64,000 bases of DNA from Sphingopyxis sp. QXT-31 (GCF_001984035.1 NZ_CP019449.1:3718501-3782500), one strand, 5' to 3'; numbered from the stretch's first letter, positions 1 through 10,478 are shown. The notes: generated by a model from the sequence alone, not told the origin. Numbers and translations are program-made.

Positions 1-209
1 GCGAGCGTGTGGGTGCGCTGCGAGCGCAGGCTCGAGGCATTTTTGTCTACGGTGTAGTTGAGCTCGCGCGCGATACGCTCGATGTTCGCGCGCGTCGCGG
101 CGCTCACCGACTTGCTGCCGCGCAGCGCGCGGCTGACGGTCGGTTGCGACACGCCCGCCAGATAGGCGATGTCGAAGCTGGTCGGCTTGGCGGAGGGCGG
201 GCGCCCCAT
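1..209 (-). CDS. LacI-family transcriptional regulator, N-terminal part (cut by window edge)
   Basis: The minus-strand frame from ATG at 209 runs off the left edge, so about 69 residues are visible. They form a LacI/GalR helix-turn-helix: after MGRPPSAKPTSFDIAYLAGV comes SQPTVSRALRGS, the recognition helix with its hinge-side residues, then ANIERIARELNY. Family members bind a palindromic operator with a central CpG as dimers and respond to a sugar through the missing C-terminal domain. It is divergent from the receptor gene at 535 and the alpha-glucan genes behind it, so the natural inference is a maltose or maltodextrin-responsive repressor of that locus. The ligand cannot be judged from this fragment. 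Confidence 0.9.
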   Translation of the reverse strand, partial: MGRPPSAKPTSFDIAYLAGVSQPTVSRALRGSKSVSAATRANIERIARELNYTVDKNASSLRSQRTHTL

Positions 210-534
210 GCTCCTCTCCTGTCGTGCGGGCGCCTGTTTCCGGCGCCCTGCAGCGCATAAGCCTAGCGATTGGTCCGGTCGATGCAACGCAGGAACGGCA
301 GGCGGCGGCGCACACGGTCGATTGTCTAAAAGCGTGGCTTTTCGGCGACACTCTGCGCCGCCGCATAATATGCGTATACGTATACCCTATGGTGGCGCCG
401 GGCGATTGGTTCCAAGTGCGGGGGCAGACGATGGGATCAACCCACGCGGAAGGTGAGGATGCCGTGCGGCCGACTGGCGCCGCCCCCTTTGCCGACGCGT
501 GGCCAGACCACCCCGTCGCACCAGGGGTAAGAAC
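210..534. promoter_or_regulatory. Divergent regulatory region between lacI-type gene and TonB receptor
   Basis: This 325-base gap holds no convincing gene. It contains a -10-like TAATAT at 366-371, a 12-base perfect palindrome just downstream (374-385), and a ribosome binding site (AGGGGTAAG) just before the ATG at 535. I see no good -35 match. The arrangement fits repression of the rightward promoter by the divergent LacI-family protein. Confidence 0.6.
374..385. promoter_or_regulatory. Candidate LacI-family operator
   Basis: GTATACGTATAC is a perfect 12-base palindrome with a central CG, the usual centre of LacI/GalR-family operators. It lies 3 bases downstream of a -10-like TAATAT, where a bound repressor would block transcription towards the receptor gene. 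Binding by the adjacent regulator is inferred. Confidence 0.5.
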
Positions 535-3399
535 ATGAGCAAGCCGACCAATCGCCATCCGCAACTGCGCCGCGGCGCCAGCGTCCTCGCGCTGGGCCTC
601 GCGATGAGTGTCTTCGCGCCGCACGCCTTCGCGCAGGACAGCGCGCCCGTCGCCGACGATGCCGGCGAGGACGAGATCGTCGTCACCGGTTATGGCGCCA
701 GCCTGCAGAGCGCGGTCAACGCCAAGAAGACCCGCGACCAGATCGTCGAATCGGTGTCGGCCGAGGATATCGGCAAGCTACCCGATGCGTCGATCGCCGA
801 AGCGATCGCGCGCCTGCCGGGCCTCACCTCGCAGCGCGTGTCGGGGCGTTCGAACGCGATCTCGATCCGCGGTTTCGCGCCCGACTTCTCGACCACCCTG
901 CTCAACGGCCGCGAGCAGACCTCGACCGGCGACAATCGCGCGGTCGAATATGACCAATATCCCAGCGAGGTCGTGAACCAGGTCCTCGTCTACAAGACGC
1001 CGATGGCGTCGATCGTCGGGCAGGGCCTGTCGGGCACCGTGGACCTGCGCACCATCCGTCCGCTCGATTACGGCAAGCGCGTGTTCTCGATCGGTGGGCG
1101 CGGCACCTGGGCCGATCTCGGCAAGCTCAACGTCGGGTCGAAGAAATATGGCTACCGCGTCAACGGCGTGTTCGTCGACCAGTTCGCGAACGACACGCTC
1201 GGCATCGCGCTGTCGGCGAGCTATGTCGACGAGCCCTATCAGATCCAGGAATTCAACGCCTGGGGCTATGCCGGGGGCGGCACCGCCGCGAGCCCGGTGG
1301 TGATCGGCGGGTCGAAAAGCTATGCGACCTCGACCCAGCTGACGCGCCTCGGGCTGCAGGGCACGGTGCAGTGGCGCCCGCATCCCAATTTCACCTCGAC
1401 CTTCGATGCGTTCTATTCGGATTTCAGCGACGACCAGATCAAGCGCGGCATCGAACTGCCGCTCGGCTTCGAGGGCAGCGTCGGGGTCAATGTCACCGAC
1501 GTCGACAGCAGCGGCGAGTTCGTCTTTGCGCGCGCGGGCACTTTCACCAATGTCGAGGGCGTGGTGCGCAACGACGTGTTCGAGCGTAACGCCAAGCTCT
1601 ATTCCTTCGGCTGGAACAACAAATGGGAAGGCGACGACGGTTGGAACGTCACCGCCGACATCAGCCTGTCAAAGACCGACCGCAACGAACTGATCCTCGA
1701 AAGCAACGCTGGCACCGGGCGCGGCGCGGGCGTCGGCGCGCGCGATACGATCGGCTTCACCAGCGACATCAACGGCACGGTGTTCAGCCCGACGCTCAAC
1801 TATGGCGACTATAATCTGATCAAGCTGACCAGCCCGCTCGGCTGGGGCGGCAACCAGACCGGGGTCAACGGCGACCGCATTCAGGGCGGGCAGGACGGCT
1901 ATTACAACAACCGTATCATCGAGGACGAGCTGTGGCAGTACCGGGTCGAGGTCGAGCGCGAACTCGACGGCTTCCTGAAATCGGTGCAGTTCGGGGTCAA
2001 TTATACCGACCGCAAGAAGAGCCTGACCCCCGACGAGGCCTTCGTCGGGCTGGTCGCGAACACCGACGGGCTGACCAGCGTCACCATCCCCGAGGAGTTC
2101 CGCCGCGGCACGACCAATCTCTCGTACCTCGGGCTCGGCCCGGTGGTCAGCTACGACCCGCGCGACCTGCTCGCGGCGGGCATCTACCGGCTGGTGCCCA
2201 ACCCCTATGGCGACGTCGTGGTCAAGGCCTATGACGTCTCCGAGAAACTGATGACCACCTATCTCCAGGCCAATATCGACCAGGAAATGGGCTCGTCGGC
2301 GCTGACCGGCAATATCGGCGTCCAGGCGATCTTCACCGACCAGAATTCGAACGGCGCTTCGGGCTCGTTCATCGGGACCAACCCCAATGGCTCGCCGAAC
2401 ATCCAGGGCATTCCGCAGCGCCGGAGCACCGATTATCTCGACGTCCTGCCCAGCCTGAACCTGTCGCTGCGCACCGACAGCGATTTCGTGATCCGCCTCG
2501 GCCTCGCGCGCGAGATCATCCGGCCGCGGCTCGACGACATGCGCGCGTCGCTGAGCTATGGCACGACGATCGGCGATCCGGGCGGGATCGTCTGCCCGGC
2601 CGGTCGGACCTGCGCCGTCGTGCGCGGCGATGCGGGTAATCCCGACCTCCGCCCGTGGCGCGCCAACGCCGCCGATTTGACCTTCGAGAAATATTTCGGC
2701 GGCTCGGGCTATGTCGCGGTGCAGCTGTTCTACAAGCAGCTGAAAAGCTATATCTACAACCAAGCGATCCCGTTCGACTTCACCGGCTATCCTATTCAGG
2801 CGCCGGGTAACGATTCGGGGGATACGGATGGCGACGGCTTCCCCAACCGCGATCCGCTGCCGATCATCGTCAACTACATGGGCACGATCAACGCGCCGAT
2901 CAACGGCGAGGGCGGCAAGCTCTACGGCGCCGAATTCGCCGCGACCTTGCCGTTCAGCACCTTCACCTCGGCGCTCGATGGCTTCGGGCTGACGGGCAGC
3001 GCGTCCTATACCAAGACCAATATCCAGCCGACCCCGGGCGCGCCGTCGGAGGACATCCCCGGCTATTCGAAATGGGTCGCCAACGGCACCGCCTATTTCG
3101 AGAAATGGGGCTTCAACGCCCGCGCCAGCGCGCGCTACCGGTCGAGCTTCATCGGCGAGCTGTCGGGCTTCGGCGGCAACCGCGTGCGGCGCCGCGCGCG
3201 GGCCGAGACGATCATCGACGCGCAGATCGGCTATGATTTCCAGCCGGGCAGCGCGCTCGAAGGCCTGTCGGTGTTCGTCCAGGGCCAGAACCTGACCGAC
3301 GAGCCCTTCGTCACCGACGATCCGCGCGATAGCCGGGCGGTGATCGACTATCAGACCTATGGCCGCCGCTTCCTCGCGGGCGCCTCGTTCAAATTCTGA
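535..3399 (+). CDS. TonB-dependent receptor, alpha-glucan uptake type
   Basis: This 954-residue outer-membrane receptor has a signal peptide ending around ...FAPHAFAQ (residues 20-34) and a TonB box (EDEIVVTGYG, about 45-54). A plug domain follows (SVSAEDIGKLPDASIAEAIARLPG, RGF and GREQTST motifs), then a long beta-barrel ending in the outer-membrane signature RRFLAGASFKF with terminal Phe. ATG at 535 is chosen over the in-frame GTG at 499 because AGGGGTAAG precedes it and the signal peptide then starts cleanly. It leads a cluster of GH13 and GH97 enzymes, so it probably imports maltodextrins across the outer membrane using ExbB/ExbD/TonB energy. The substrate is inferred from its neighbours. 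Confidence 0.93.
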   Translation: MSKPTNRHPQLRRGASVLALGLAMSVFAPHAFAQDSAPVADDAGEDEIVVTGYGASLQSAVNAKKTRDQIVESVSAEDIGKLPDASIAEAIARLPGLTSQRVSGRSNAISIRGFAPDFSTTLLNGREQTSTGDNRAVEYDQYPSEVVNQVLVYKTPMASIVGQGLSGTVDLRTIRPLDYGKRVFSIGGRGTWADLGKLNVGSKKYGYRVNGVFVDQFANDTLGIALSASYVDEPYQIQEFNAWGYAGGGTAASPVVIGGSKSYATSTQLTRLGLQGTVQWRPHPNFTSTFDAFYSDFSDDQIKRGIELPLGFEGSVGVNVTDVDSSGEFVFARAGTFTNVEGVVRNDVFERNAKLYSFGWNNKWEGDDGWNVTADISLSKTDRNELILESNAGTGRGAGVGARDTIGFTSDINGTVFSPTLNYGDYNLIKLTSPLGWGGNQTGVNGDRIQGGQDGYYNNRIIEDELWQYRVEVERELDGFLKSVQFGVNYTDRKKSLTPDEAFVGLVANTDGLTSVTIPEEFRRGTTNLSYLGLGPVVSYDPRDLLAAGIYRLVPNPYGDVVVKAYDVSEKLMTTYLQANIDQEMGSSALTGNIGVQAIFTDQNSNGASGSFIGTNPNGSPNIQGIPQRRSTDYLDVLPSLNLSLRTDSDFVIRLGLAREIIRPRLDDMRASLSYGTTIGDPGGIVCPAGRTCAVVRGDAGNPDLRPWRANAADLTFEKYFGGSGYVAVQLFYKQLKSYIYNQAIPFDFTGYPIQAPGNDSGDTDGDGFPNRDPLPIIVNYMGTINAPINGEGGKLYGAEFAATLPFSTFTSALDGFGLTGSASYTKTNIQPTPGAPSEDIPGYSKWVANGTAYFEKWGFNARASARYRSSFIGELSGFGGNRVRRRARAETIIDAQIGYDFQPGSALEGLSVFVQGQNLTDEPFVTDDPRDSRAVIDYQTYGRRFLAGASFKF

Positions 3400-3410
3400 T
3401 ACCCTCCCCC

Positions 3411-3452
3411 TTGCGGGGGCGGCGGGATGCCGCCGCCCCCGCAATTTTGTTT
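3411..3452 (+). terminator. Intrinsic terminator/attenuator after the TonB receptor gene
   Basis: A perfect 15-bp stem (TTGCGGGGGCGGCGG at 3411-3425 pairing with 3430-3444) closes a 4-base loop and is followed by TTTTGTTT. It begins 11 bases after the receptor stop codon and lies ahead of the halogenase-like gene on the same strand. It should end most transcripts after the receptor and let a fraction continue into the enzyme genes. Confidence 0.8.
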
Positions 3453-3477
3453 GCACCCGAGGCCTGAGGTCGATCAA

Positions 3478-4977
3478 ATGACCCCCATGCGGCTCATCAT
3501 CATCGGCGGGGGCACGGCGGGCTGGATGGCCGCGGCGTGCCTGCGCCGCTTCCTGCCGCAGGGCTGGTCGGTGACTTTGGTCGAGAGCGAGGCGATCGGC
3601 ACCGTCGGCGTCGGCGAGGCGACGATCCCGCAGATACGCCTGTTCAACGAAGCGCTCGGCATCGACGAGGACGCGTTCCTGCGCGCCACTCAGGGCACGA
3701 TCAAGCAGGGCATCGAATTCGACGGCTGGACGCGGCCGGGGCATCGCTACATGCACGCCTTCGGAGCGATCGGGCGCGGGCTGGGGCTGCTGCCCTTTCA
3801 CCAATATTGGCTGCGCGGGCGGAGCTTGGGGATCGCGGACAGCCTCGACGCCTATTCGCTCAACGAGCAAGCCGCCCACGCGGGGCGCTTCCGGCGCGGC
3901 GCGGGGGGCTCGGCGCATGCGCCCGCGATGCCCTACGCATTTCATTTCGATGCCGGGCTGTACGCGGCCTTCCTGCGGAAACGCGCTGAGGGCTGGGGCG
4001 TGACGCGCGTCGAGGGCAAGGTCGTTTCGGCCGAGCGCGCCGACAATGGCGATGTCGCGGCGGTCCTGCTCGAAGGCGAGCGCCGCGTCGCGGGCGAGCT
4101 GTTCGTCGACTGCTCGGGTTTCCGCGGGCTGCTGATCGAGGGCGCGCTAGCCACGGGCTATGAGGACTGGTCGCACTGGCTGCCCAACGACCGCGCCGTC
4201 GCGGTGCCCTGCGGCCATGGCGACACGCCGCAGCAGCCCTATACCCGCGCGGTCGCGCGCGAGGCGGGGTGGCAGTGGCGCATCCCGCTGCAGCACCGCA
4301 TCGGCAACGGCTATGTCTATTGCTCGCGCTTCCTGGACGACGATGCGGCGGAGGCGGCGCTGCTCGCCAGCCTCGACGGGCCCGCGCAGGCCCCCCCCAA
4401 CCGGCTGCGCTTCACCAGCGGCAAACGGCGCAAGATGTGGAACCGCAACGTCGTGGCGCTCGGCCTCGCGGCGGGCTTCATGGAACCGCTCGAATCGACG
4501 AGCATCCACCTCGTCCAGTCGGGCATCTCGCGGCTCCTGAACCTGCTCCCCGCGGGCGCACCCGACCCCGCGATCGTCGCCGAGTTCAACCAGCAGAGCG
4601 ATTTCGAATGGGAGCGCATCCGCGACTTCATCGTCCTCCACTACAAGGCCACCGAACGCGCCGACACGCCCTATTGGCGCGAGCGCGCGGCGATGGACAT
4701 CCCCGATACGCTCGCCGCGAAGCTCGACCAGTTCCGCGCGCAGGGCCTGATCGTGCGCGAGCATGAGGAATTGTTCACCGAGCCCGGCTGGCTGCAGGTG
4801 CTCGTCGGGCAGGGGGTGATGCCGACCGCCTGGCACCCGCTCGCCGACACGCTGAGCGAAGCCGACCTCAAGACCTTCCTCGATACGAACCGGCTGGTGA
4901 TCGAACGCGAGGTCGCGGCGATGCAGCCCTACGACGCCTTTCTGAACAGCATGTCCCCGACCGGAGTTGCCGCATGA
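3478..4977 (+). CDS. Flavin-dependent (tryptophan-type) halogenase family protein
   Basis: This 499-residue FAD-dependent halogenase-like protein has the Rossmann motif IIIGGGTAGW (7-16) and VGEATIPQ. The lysine in TIKQGIEF (about K76) aligns with the catalytic Lys79 of PrnA. The signature WxWxIP is present as WQWRIP (about 265), and the glutamate of EPLESTSIHL matches the second catalytic acid. ATG at 3478 is used because GAGG lies upstream; an ATG at 3487 is also possible. Related halogenases sit in TonB-receptor loci of Brevundimonas, Caulobacter and Xanthomonas, and some halogenate indoles in vitro. What such an enzyme does in a glucan locus is unknown. The stop overlaps the next start (ATGA). 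Confidence 0.88.
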   Translation: MTPMRLIIIGGGTAGWMAAACLRRFLPQGWSVTLVESEAIGTVGVGEATIPQIRLFNEALGIDEDAFLRATQGTIKQGIEFDGWTRPGHRYMHAFGAIGRGLGLLPFHQYWLRGRSLGIADSLDAYSLNEQAAHAGRFRRGAGGSAHAPAMPYAFHFDAGLYAAFLRKRAEGWGVTRVEGKVVSAERADNGDVAAVLLEGERRVAGELFVDCSGFRGLLIEGALATGYEDWSHWLPNDRAVAVPCGHGDTPQQPYTRAVAREAGWQWRIPLQHRIGNGYVYCSRFLDDDAAEAALLASLDGPAQAPPNRLRFTSGKRRKMWNRNVVALGLAAGFMEPLESTSIHLVQSGISRLLNLLPAGAPDPAIVAEFNQQSDFEWERIRDFIVLHYKATERADTPYWRERAAMDIPDTLAAKLDQFRAQGLIVREHEELFTEPGWLQVLVGQGVMPTAWHPLADTLSEADLKTFLDTNRLVIEREVAAMQPYDAFLNSMSPTGVAA

Positions 4978-6785
4978 TCCGCCGCCTTGCCCTGCTTGCC
5001 TTGCTGCTGGCACCGCTGCCTGCCGCGGCCGAGGATTCCGATATCGCCGCGGTGCGTGCACGCGCGCCGACCGACGAGCTCGTCTATTTTGTGCTGCCCG
5101 ACCGTTTCGAAAATGGCGATGCCAAGAACGACAAGGGCGGACTGAAGGGCGACCGGCTCGCGACGGGCTATGACCCGTCCGCCAAGGGCTTCTACCATGG
5201 CGGCGACCTCGCGGGGCTGACCAAGCGGCTCGACTATATCGCGGGGCTGGGCGCGAGTGCGATCTGGTTCGCGCCGGTGTTCAAGAACAAGCCGGTGCAG
5301 GGGCCGAAGGGCGACGAGAGCGCGGGCTATCACGGCTATTGGGTGACCGACTTCACCCAGGTCGACCCGCATTTCGGCACCAACGCCGAGTTCAAGGCCT
5401 TCGTCGATGCGGCGCACAAGCGCGGGATGAAGGTCTATATGGACATCATCACCAACCATACCGCGGACGTGATCCGCTATGCCGAGGGCGAGGCCGAGGG
5501 CTATAAATATCGCAGCCTCGCCGACTATCCTTATTCGCGGCGCGGCGGGGTTTCGGGCGCGCCGATCAACCCGGGCTTCGCTGGCGAGCATGATGCCAGC
5601 GCGGAGAATTGGGCGAAGCTCACCGATCCAGACTTCGCCTACACCCCGGTGGTGCCCAAGGGCGAAGAGAAGGTGAAGGTGCCCGCGTGGCTCAACGACC
5701 CGATCCATTATCACAACCGCGGCAACAGCGACTGGGTCGGCGAATCCTCGCTCTACGGCGATTTCGCGGGGCTCGACGATCTCGCGACCGAGAGCCCGAA
5801 AGTGGTTCAGGGCTTCGTCGACATCTACGGCCGCTGGATCGACGAATTCGGCATCGACGGCTTCCGCATCGACACCGCCAAACATGTGAATCCCGAATTC
5901 TGGCAGGCCTTCGTCCCCGCGATGCAGGCGCGCGCCAAAGCGAAGGGCATCCCCAATTTCCACATCTTCGGCGAGGTCTATATCGACGCGGTCGACCCGG
6001 GCGGGCTCGCCTGGCACACGCATGCGGCGGGGCTGCCCGCGGTGCTCGACTTCGCCTTCGCGCGCGCGACGATCGACGCGGTGAGCGGCACCAAGGGCAC
6101 CGCCGACTTCGCGCGATTGTTCGACGGCGACCTGCTTTACAAGGGCGGCGCAAACGCCGCGCTCGAACTGCCGACCTTCCTCGGCAACCACGACATGGGG
6201 CGCTTCGCGATGTTCGTGAAACAGGCGAACCCGGGCGCGAGCGAGGCCGAATTGCTCGCACGCGTGAAGCTGGGGCACAGCATGTTGCTGGCTTTGCGCG
6301 GCGTGCCGGTGATCTATTATGGCGACGAACAGGGCTTCGTCTCCGATGGCAACGACCAGCTCGCGCGCGAGGACATGTTCGCCTCGCAGGTTGCGGTGTA
6401 CAACGACAACGACCTGATCGGCAGCGACGCGACGACCGCGGCCGCCAATTTCGACACCGGCCATCCGCTCTATCGCCATATCGCCGAGCTCGCGGCGGTG
6501 CGCCGCGCGAGCCCGGCGCTGTCGCGCGGCGCCACGAAGCTGCGCGCCTTTTCGGAGAAGCCGGGGCTGTTCGCACTGTCGCGCTTCGACCCCGACAGCG
6601 GGCGCGAGACGGTGGTCGCGTTCAACACCTCCGCAGAACCCGTTACCGCCAATATTGCCATCGATATGAAAAGCGCGGGCTTTACCGCGCTCCATGGCGA
6701 GTGTCCGGCGGCGCCTGCGGCGCCGGGCAGCTTGCCCCTTTCCCTCCCCGCCTTCGGCACGATCATCTGCCAGGCCAGCGAATAA
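4974..6785 (+). CDS. Secreted GH13 alpha-amylase family enzyme
   Basis: This 603-residue protein has a signal peptide ([20 protein letters not shown]) and so acts in the periplasm or outside. The four GH13 regions are intact: [15 protein letters not shown] with nucleophile D300, FGEVY with acid/base E334, and FLGNHD with D407. The opening [15 protein letters not shown] resembles secreted amylases and cyclomaltodextrinase-like enzymes. A C-terminal beta-sandwich (about 520-603) ends the protein. It should cut starch fragments or maltodextrins brought in by the receptor at 535. Its start overlaps the upstream stop by four bases, so the two genes are translationally coupled. Exact product specificity cannot be read from the sequence. 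Confidence 0.9.
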   Translation: MIRRLALLALLLAPLPAAAEDSDIAAVRARAPTDELVYFVLPDRFENGDAKNDKGGLKGDRLATGYDPSAKGFYHGGDLAGLTKRLDYIAGLGASAIWFAPVFKNKPVQGPKGDESAGYHGYWVTDFTQVDPHFGTNAEFKAFVDAAHKRGMKVYMDIITNHTADVIRYAEGEAEGYKYRSLADYPYSRRGGVSGAPINPGFAGEHDASAENWAKLTDPDFAYTPVVPKGEEKVKVPAWLNDPIHYHNRGNSDWVGESSLYGDFAGLDDLATESPKVVQGFVDIYGRWIDEFGIDGFRIDTAKHVNPEFWQAFVPAMQARAKAKGIPNFHIFGEVYIDAVDPGGLAWHTHAAGLPAVLDFAFARATIDAVSGTKGTADFARLFDGDLLYKGGANAALELPTFLGNHDMGRFAMFVKQANPGASEAELLARVKLGHSMLLALRGVPVIYYGDEQGFVSDGNDQLAREDMFASQVAVYNDNDLIGSDATTAAANFDTGHPLYRHIAELAAVRRASPALSRGATKLRAFSEKPGLFALSRFDPDSGRETVVAFNTSAEPVTANIAIDMKSAGFTALHGECPAAPAAPGSLPLSLPAFGTIICQASE

Positions 6786-6795
6786 GCGACGCCAA

Positions 6796-8439
6796 GTGAC
6801 GACGAACCAGTCCCTCCCCAAACCCGATTTCGCCCCCGCGCCCGGCGCCGCCCTGCCGTGGTGGAAGGGCGCCGCCATCTATCAGATCTATCCGCGCAGC
6901 TTCGCCGATTCGAACGGCGACGGCATCGGCGACCTCGCCGGCATCACCGCGCGGCTCGACTATGTCGCCAGCCTCGGCGTCGATGCGATCTGGCTGTCGC
7001 CCTTCTATCCCTCACCGATGGAGGATTTCGGTTACGACGTCGCCGATTATTGCGACGTCGACCCGATCTTCGGTACGCTCGCCGATTTCGACGCGCTGGT
7101 GGCGAAGGCGCACGGCCTGGGGCTGAAGGTCACCACCGACCTCGTCTTCGCGCACACCTCCGACCGGCATGCCTGGTTCGCGGAGAGCCGCGCGAGCCGG
7201 ACCAATGCCAAGGCCGACTGGTATGTCTGGGCCGATGCCAGGGACGATGGCTCGCCGCCGACCAACTGGCAGTCGGTGTTCGGCGGCCCGGCGTGGACAT
7301 GGGACGCGCGGCGCGGCCAATATTATATGCACAATTTCCTGAGCAGCCAGCCGCAGCTCAACGTCCACAACCGCGACGTGCAGGACGCCTTGCTCGATGC
7401 GGTGCGCTTCTGGCTCGACCGCGGGGTCGACGGCTTTCGCATCGATGCGATCAATTTCGCGATGCACGACCCGCTGCTACGCGACAATCCGCCCGCGCCG
7501 CCGTCGAACAAGCCGCGCACGCGGCCCTTCGATTTCCAGCAGAAGATCTACAATCAGTCGCACCCCGACATCGCTTTGTTCCTCGAGCGCATCCGGGCGC
7601 TGACCGACCAATATGAGGGCGCCTTCACCGTCGCCGAGGTCGGCGGCGAAGAAGCCGAGCGCGAGATGAAATTGTTCACCGCGGGCGAGCGGCGCCTCAA
7701 CAGCGCCTATGGCTTCAACTTCCTCTACGCCGACGCGCTGACCCCGCGGCTGGTGCGCGAGGCCGCCGAGCAGTGGCCCGACGCGCCGGGCATCGGCTGG
7801 CCGAGCTGGGCGTTCGAAAATCACGACGCGCCGCGCGCGCTGTCGCGCTGGGCGGTCGAGGGGGTCGATGCGTCCGCCTATGCCGCGATGAAGATGGCGC
7901 TGCTGTGCGCGCTGCGCGGCAATATCATCCTCTATAATGGCGAGGAATTGGGGCTGGGGCAGGTCGATATTCCGCTCGAACTGGTCAAGGATCCCGAGGC
8001 GCTGAAGAACTGGCCGCTGACGCTGTCGCGCGACGGCGCGCGCACGCCCTTGCCGTGGGTCGCGGGGGCGCGCCACGCGGGGTTCAGCGACGGCGATCCG
8101 TGGCTGCCGCTCGGCGAGGCGCATGATGCGCTTGCGGTCGACCGGCAGGAGGCCGATGCCGGCTCGATGCTGGCGCTGACGCGGCGCCTGCTCGCGCTGC
8201 GGGCGGCGAGCCCGGCGCTGCGGCTCGGCGCCAATGCGCGCTGGGTGGTGCAGGGTGACCTGCTCGGCTTCGACCGGATCGGTGAGGGGCAGCATCTGCG
8301 CTGCCTGTTCAACCTCGGCGCGGGGACGATCGATGTGGCGACAGAGAGCGGGCGCATACTGCTCGCGCTGAACGGCGCCGAGCCCGACAAGTTGCCGCCT
8401 GCGGGCGTCCTGTGGCTCGAAATGGAAGAGACGAAGTGA
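6796..8439 (+). CDS. GH13 alpha-glucosidase (oligo-1,6-glucosidase-like, no signal peptide)
   Basis: From the GTG at 6796, eight bases after the amylase stop, the protein has 547 residues and no signal peptide, so it is probably cytoplasmic. It starts with [15 protein letters not shown], the hallmark of GH13 alpha-glucosidases and oligo-1,6-glucosidases. GFRIDAINF holds the nucleophile D217, VAEVGGEE the acid/base E281, and FENHDAPR the D344. Region I reads [14 protein letters not shown], with Ala in place of the usual Asn, a variation also met in GH13_23 enzymes. It likely releases glucose from maltose and short maltodextrins after transport. An in-frame ATG at 6694 would lie inside the previous gene and is rejected. 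Confidence 0.9.
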   Translation: MTTNQSLPKPDFAPAPGAALPWWKGAAIYQIYPRSFADSNGDGIGDLAGITARLDYVASLGVDAIWLSPFYPSPMEDFGYDVADYCDVDPIFGTLADFDALVAKAHGLGLKVTTDLVFAHTSDRHAWFAESRASRTNAKADWYVWADARDDGSPPTNWQSVFGGPAWTWDARRGQYYMHNFLSSQPQLNVHNRDVQDALLDAVRFWLDRGVDGFRIDAINFAMHDPLLRDNPPAPPSNKPRTRPFDFQQKIYNQSHPDIALFLERIRALTDQYEGAFTVAEVGGEEAEREMKLFTAGERRLNSAYGFNFLYADALTPRLVREAAEQWPDAPGIGWPSWAFENHDAPRALSRWAVEGVDASAYAAMKMALLCALRGNIILYNGEELGLGQVDIPLELVKDPEALKNWPLTLSRDGARTPLPWVAGARHAGFSDGDPWLPLGEAHDALAVDRQEADAGSMLALTRRLLALRAASPALRLGANARWVVQGDLLGFDRIGEGQHLRCLFNLGAGTIDVATESGRILLALNGAEPDKLPPAGVLWLEMEETK

Positions 8440-10478
8440 TGCGTATCCCGATGCTGTTTGCCGCCGCCGCCGCGGCGGTCCCCACCTTCGCGCAGCAAGC
8501 GCCCGCGCCGGTCACCGCGGCCTCGCCCGACGGCGCGCTGGTGCTGACCGTCGCAACCGACAACGACCAGCGCCCGACCTGGTCGCTCTCGCGCAAGGGC
8601 CAGCTGTTGATCGCGCCGTCGAAGCTCGGCTTCATCCTCACCGACCGCATCGGCCTCCAGCGCGGCTTCGCGATCGAGCGCGTCGAGCGCGCGAGCGGCG
8701 ATGCGACCTGGGAGCTGCCGTGGGGCGAGCGGCGCTTCGTGCGCGACCGTCACGAAGAATTGCTGGTGCGCTTCCGCCAGAACGAAAGCTGGGGCGGGCA
8801 TTTGATGAACGTCCGCTTCCGCCTGTTCGACGACGGCATCGGCTTTCGCTACGAACTGCCCGAGCAGCCGGGGCTGACCACCGCGAAGATCGCCGACGAG
8901 ATCACCGAATTCGACATCGCGCCCGCGGGCACCGCCTGGTGGATTCCCGGCGGCGAGTGGAATCGCTACGAGCAGGTCTATCAGGAAACCCCGATCGAGG
9001 GCGTCGCGACCGCGCACACGCCCATGACGATCCGGCTCGAAGACGGCACGCATATGGCGTTCCACGAGGCGGCGCTGGTCGATTATGCCGGCATGTGGCT
9101 GAAGCGCGCCGAAGGGCGCAAGTTCCGCGCGACGCTCTCGCCCTCGTCGCGCGGCCCGCGCGTCGTGCGCGACCTGCCCTTCGCGACGCCGTGGCGGACC
9201 ATCCGCATTACCGATAATGCCGCCGGGCTGGTCGAGAGCGACCTCGAGCTCAACCTCAACGAGCCGAACAAGCTCGGCGACACCAGTTGGTTCAAGCCGA
9301 TGAAATATGTCGGCATCTGGTGGGGGATGATCCGCGGCGACTGGAGCTGGGCCGAGGGCCCCAAGCATGGCGCGACCACCGAGCGCACCAAGGCGACGAT
9401 CGACTTCGCGGCGAAGCACAAGTTCGGCGGCGTGCTCGTCGAGGGCTGGAACAAGGGCTGGAACGGCAACTGGTTCGGCCATGGCGACGAGTATAGCTTC
9501 ACCCAGGCGACCCCCGATTTCGACCTCAAGGGCGTGACCGACTATGCCCGCAAGAAGGGCGTGCAGCTGATCGGGCATCACGAGACCGGGGGCAATATCG
9601 CGGTCTACGAGGCGCAGCTCGACGAGGCGATGAAGCTCTATGGCGCGCTCGGGGTCGGGACGGTCAAGACGGGCTATGTCGCCGATGCCGGCGGGATCAT
9701 CGCGCCGGGCGATGCGCCGGGCGAGACGCGTATGGAATGGCACGACGGCCAGCGCCAGGTGCAGCACCATCTGAAGGTCGTCGAGACCGCCGCGAAATAC
9801 AAGGTCGCGGTCAATCCGCATGAGCCGGTGAAGGATACGGGGCTGCGCCGCACCTACCCGAACTGGGTCGCGCGCGAGGGCGCGCGGGGGATGGAATATA
9901 ATGCGTGGGGCCGGTTCGCGAACGGGCCCGAGCATGAGCCGACCCTCGTCTATACGCGCATGCTGTCGGGGCCGATGGACTTCACCCCCGGCGTGCTCAG
10001 CCTCGAGGGGGCGAACCACGACCCGCTGGCGTCGACCTTGGCGAAGCAGCTCGGCCTGTACCTTGCCATCTATTCGCCGATCCAGATGGCGGCCGACTTC
10101 CCCGAGACGCTGGCCAAATTCCCGCGCGAGCTCGATTTCATCAGCAAGGTTCCCGCCGACTGGGCCGAGAGCAAACTGATCGCGGGCGCGGTCGGCGACT
10201 ATGCGATCTTCGCGCGCAAGGACCGCGCGAGCGCCGACTGGTATGTCGGCGGGGTCAACGACGCGACCGCGCGCACGCTCGACCTCGCCTTCGATTTCCT
10301 CGAGCCGGGCAAGACCTACACCGCGACGATCTACAAGGACGGCGAGGGCGCCACTTATCTGACCGACGCACGCCACCGCATCGCCTATGAGACGATCAAG
10401 GTGAAGAAGGGCGACACCTACAAGCTCTGGCTCGCGCCCGGCGGCGGCGCGGCGATCCGGCTCGTGCCCGGAAAGTGA
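8439..10478 (+). CDS. GH97 alpha-glucosidase (SusB-like), secreted
   Basis: This 679-residue glycoside hydrolase family 97 enzyme has a signal peptide ([20 protein letters not shown]). The N-terminal beta-sandwich starts at TAASPDGALVLTV, the TIM barrel includes GVLVEGWNKGWNGNW and LIGHHETGGNI, and a C-terminal beta domain ends the protein. The glutamates in LVEGW and HHETGG match those that define the inverting, SusB-type alpha-glucosidases, as opposed to retaining alpha-galactosidases of the family. The start codon overlaps the previous stop by one base (TGATG). It likely trims alpha-glucans to glucose in the periplasm, complementing the two GH13 enzymes. Confidence 0.92.
   Translation: MRIPMLFAAAAAAVPTFAQQAPAPVTAASPDGALVLTVATDNDQRPTWSLSRKGQLLIAPSKLGFILTDRIGLQRGFAIERVERASGDATWELPWGERRFVRDRHEELLVRFRQNESWGGHLMNVRFRLFDDGIGFRYELPEQPGLTTAKIADEITEFDIAPAGTAWWIPGGEWNRYEQVYQETPIEGVATAHTPMTIRLEDGTHMAFHEAALVDYAGMWLKRAEGRKFRATLSPSSRGPRVVRDLPFATPWRTIRITDNAAGLVESDLELNLNEPNKLGDTSWFKPMKYVGIWWGMIRGDWSWAEGPKHGATTERTKATIDFAAKHKFGGVLVEGWNKGWNGNWFGHGDEYSFTQATPDFDLKGVTDYARKKGVQLIGHHETGGNIAVYEAQLDEAMKLYGALGVGTVKTGYVADAGGIIAPGDAPGETRMEWHDGQRQVQHHLKVVETAAKYKVAVNPHEPVKDTGLRRTYPNWVAREGARGMEYNAWGRFANGPEHEPTLVYTRMLSGPMDFTPGVLSLEGANHDPLASTLAKQLGLYLAIYSPIQMAADFPETLAKFPRELDFISKVPADWAESKLIAGAVGDYAIFARKDRASADWYVGGVNDATARTLDLAFDFLEPGKTYTATIYKDGEGATYLTDARHRIAYETIKVKKGDTYKLWLAPGGGAAIRLVPGK

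Noticed and set aside
1669..3945. Very long open frame on the minus strand opposite the TonB receptor and halogenase genes
   Set aside because: It is Arg/Ala/Asp-rich, lacks domain motifs and lies opposite two clearly functional genes. High third-position GC makes such shadow frames common in this genome.
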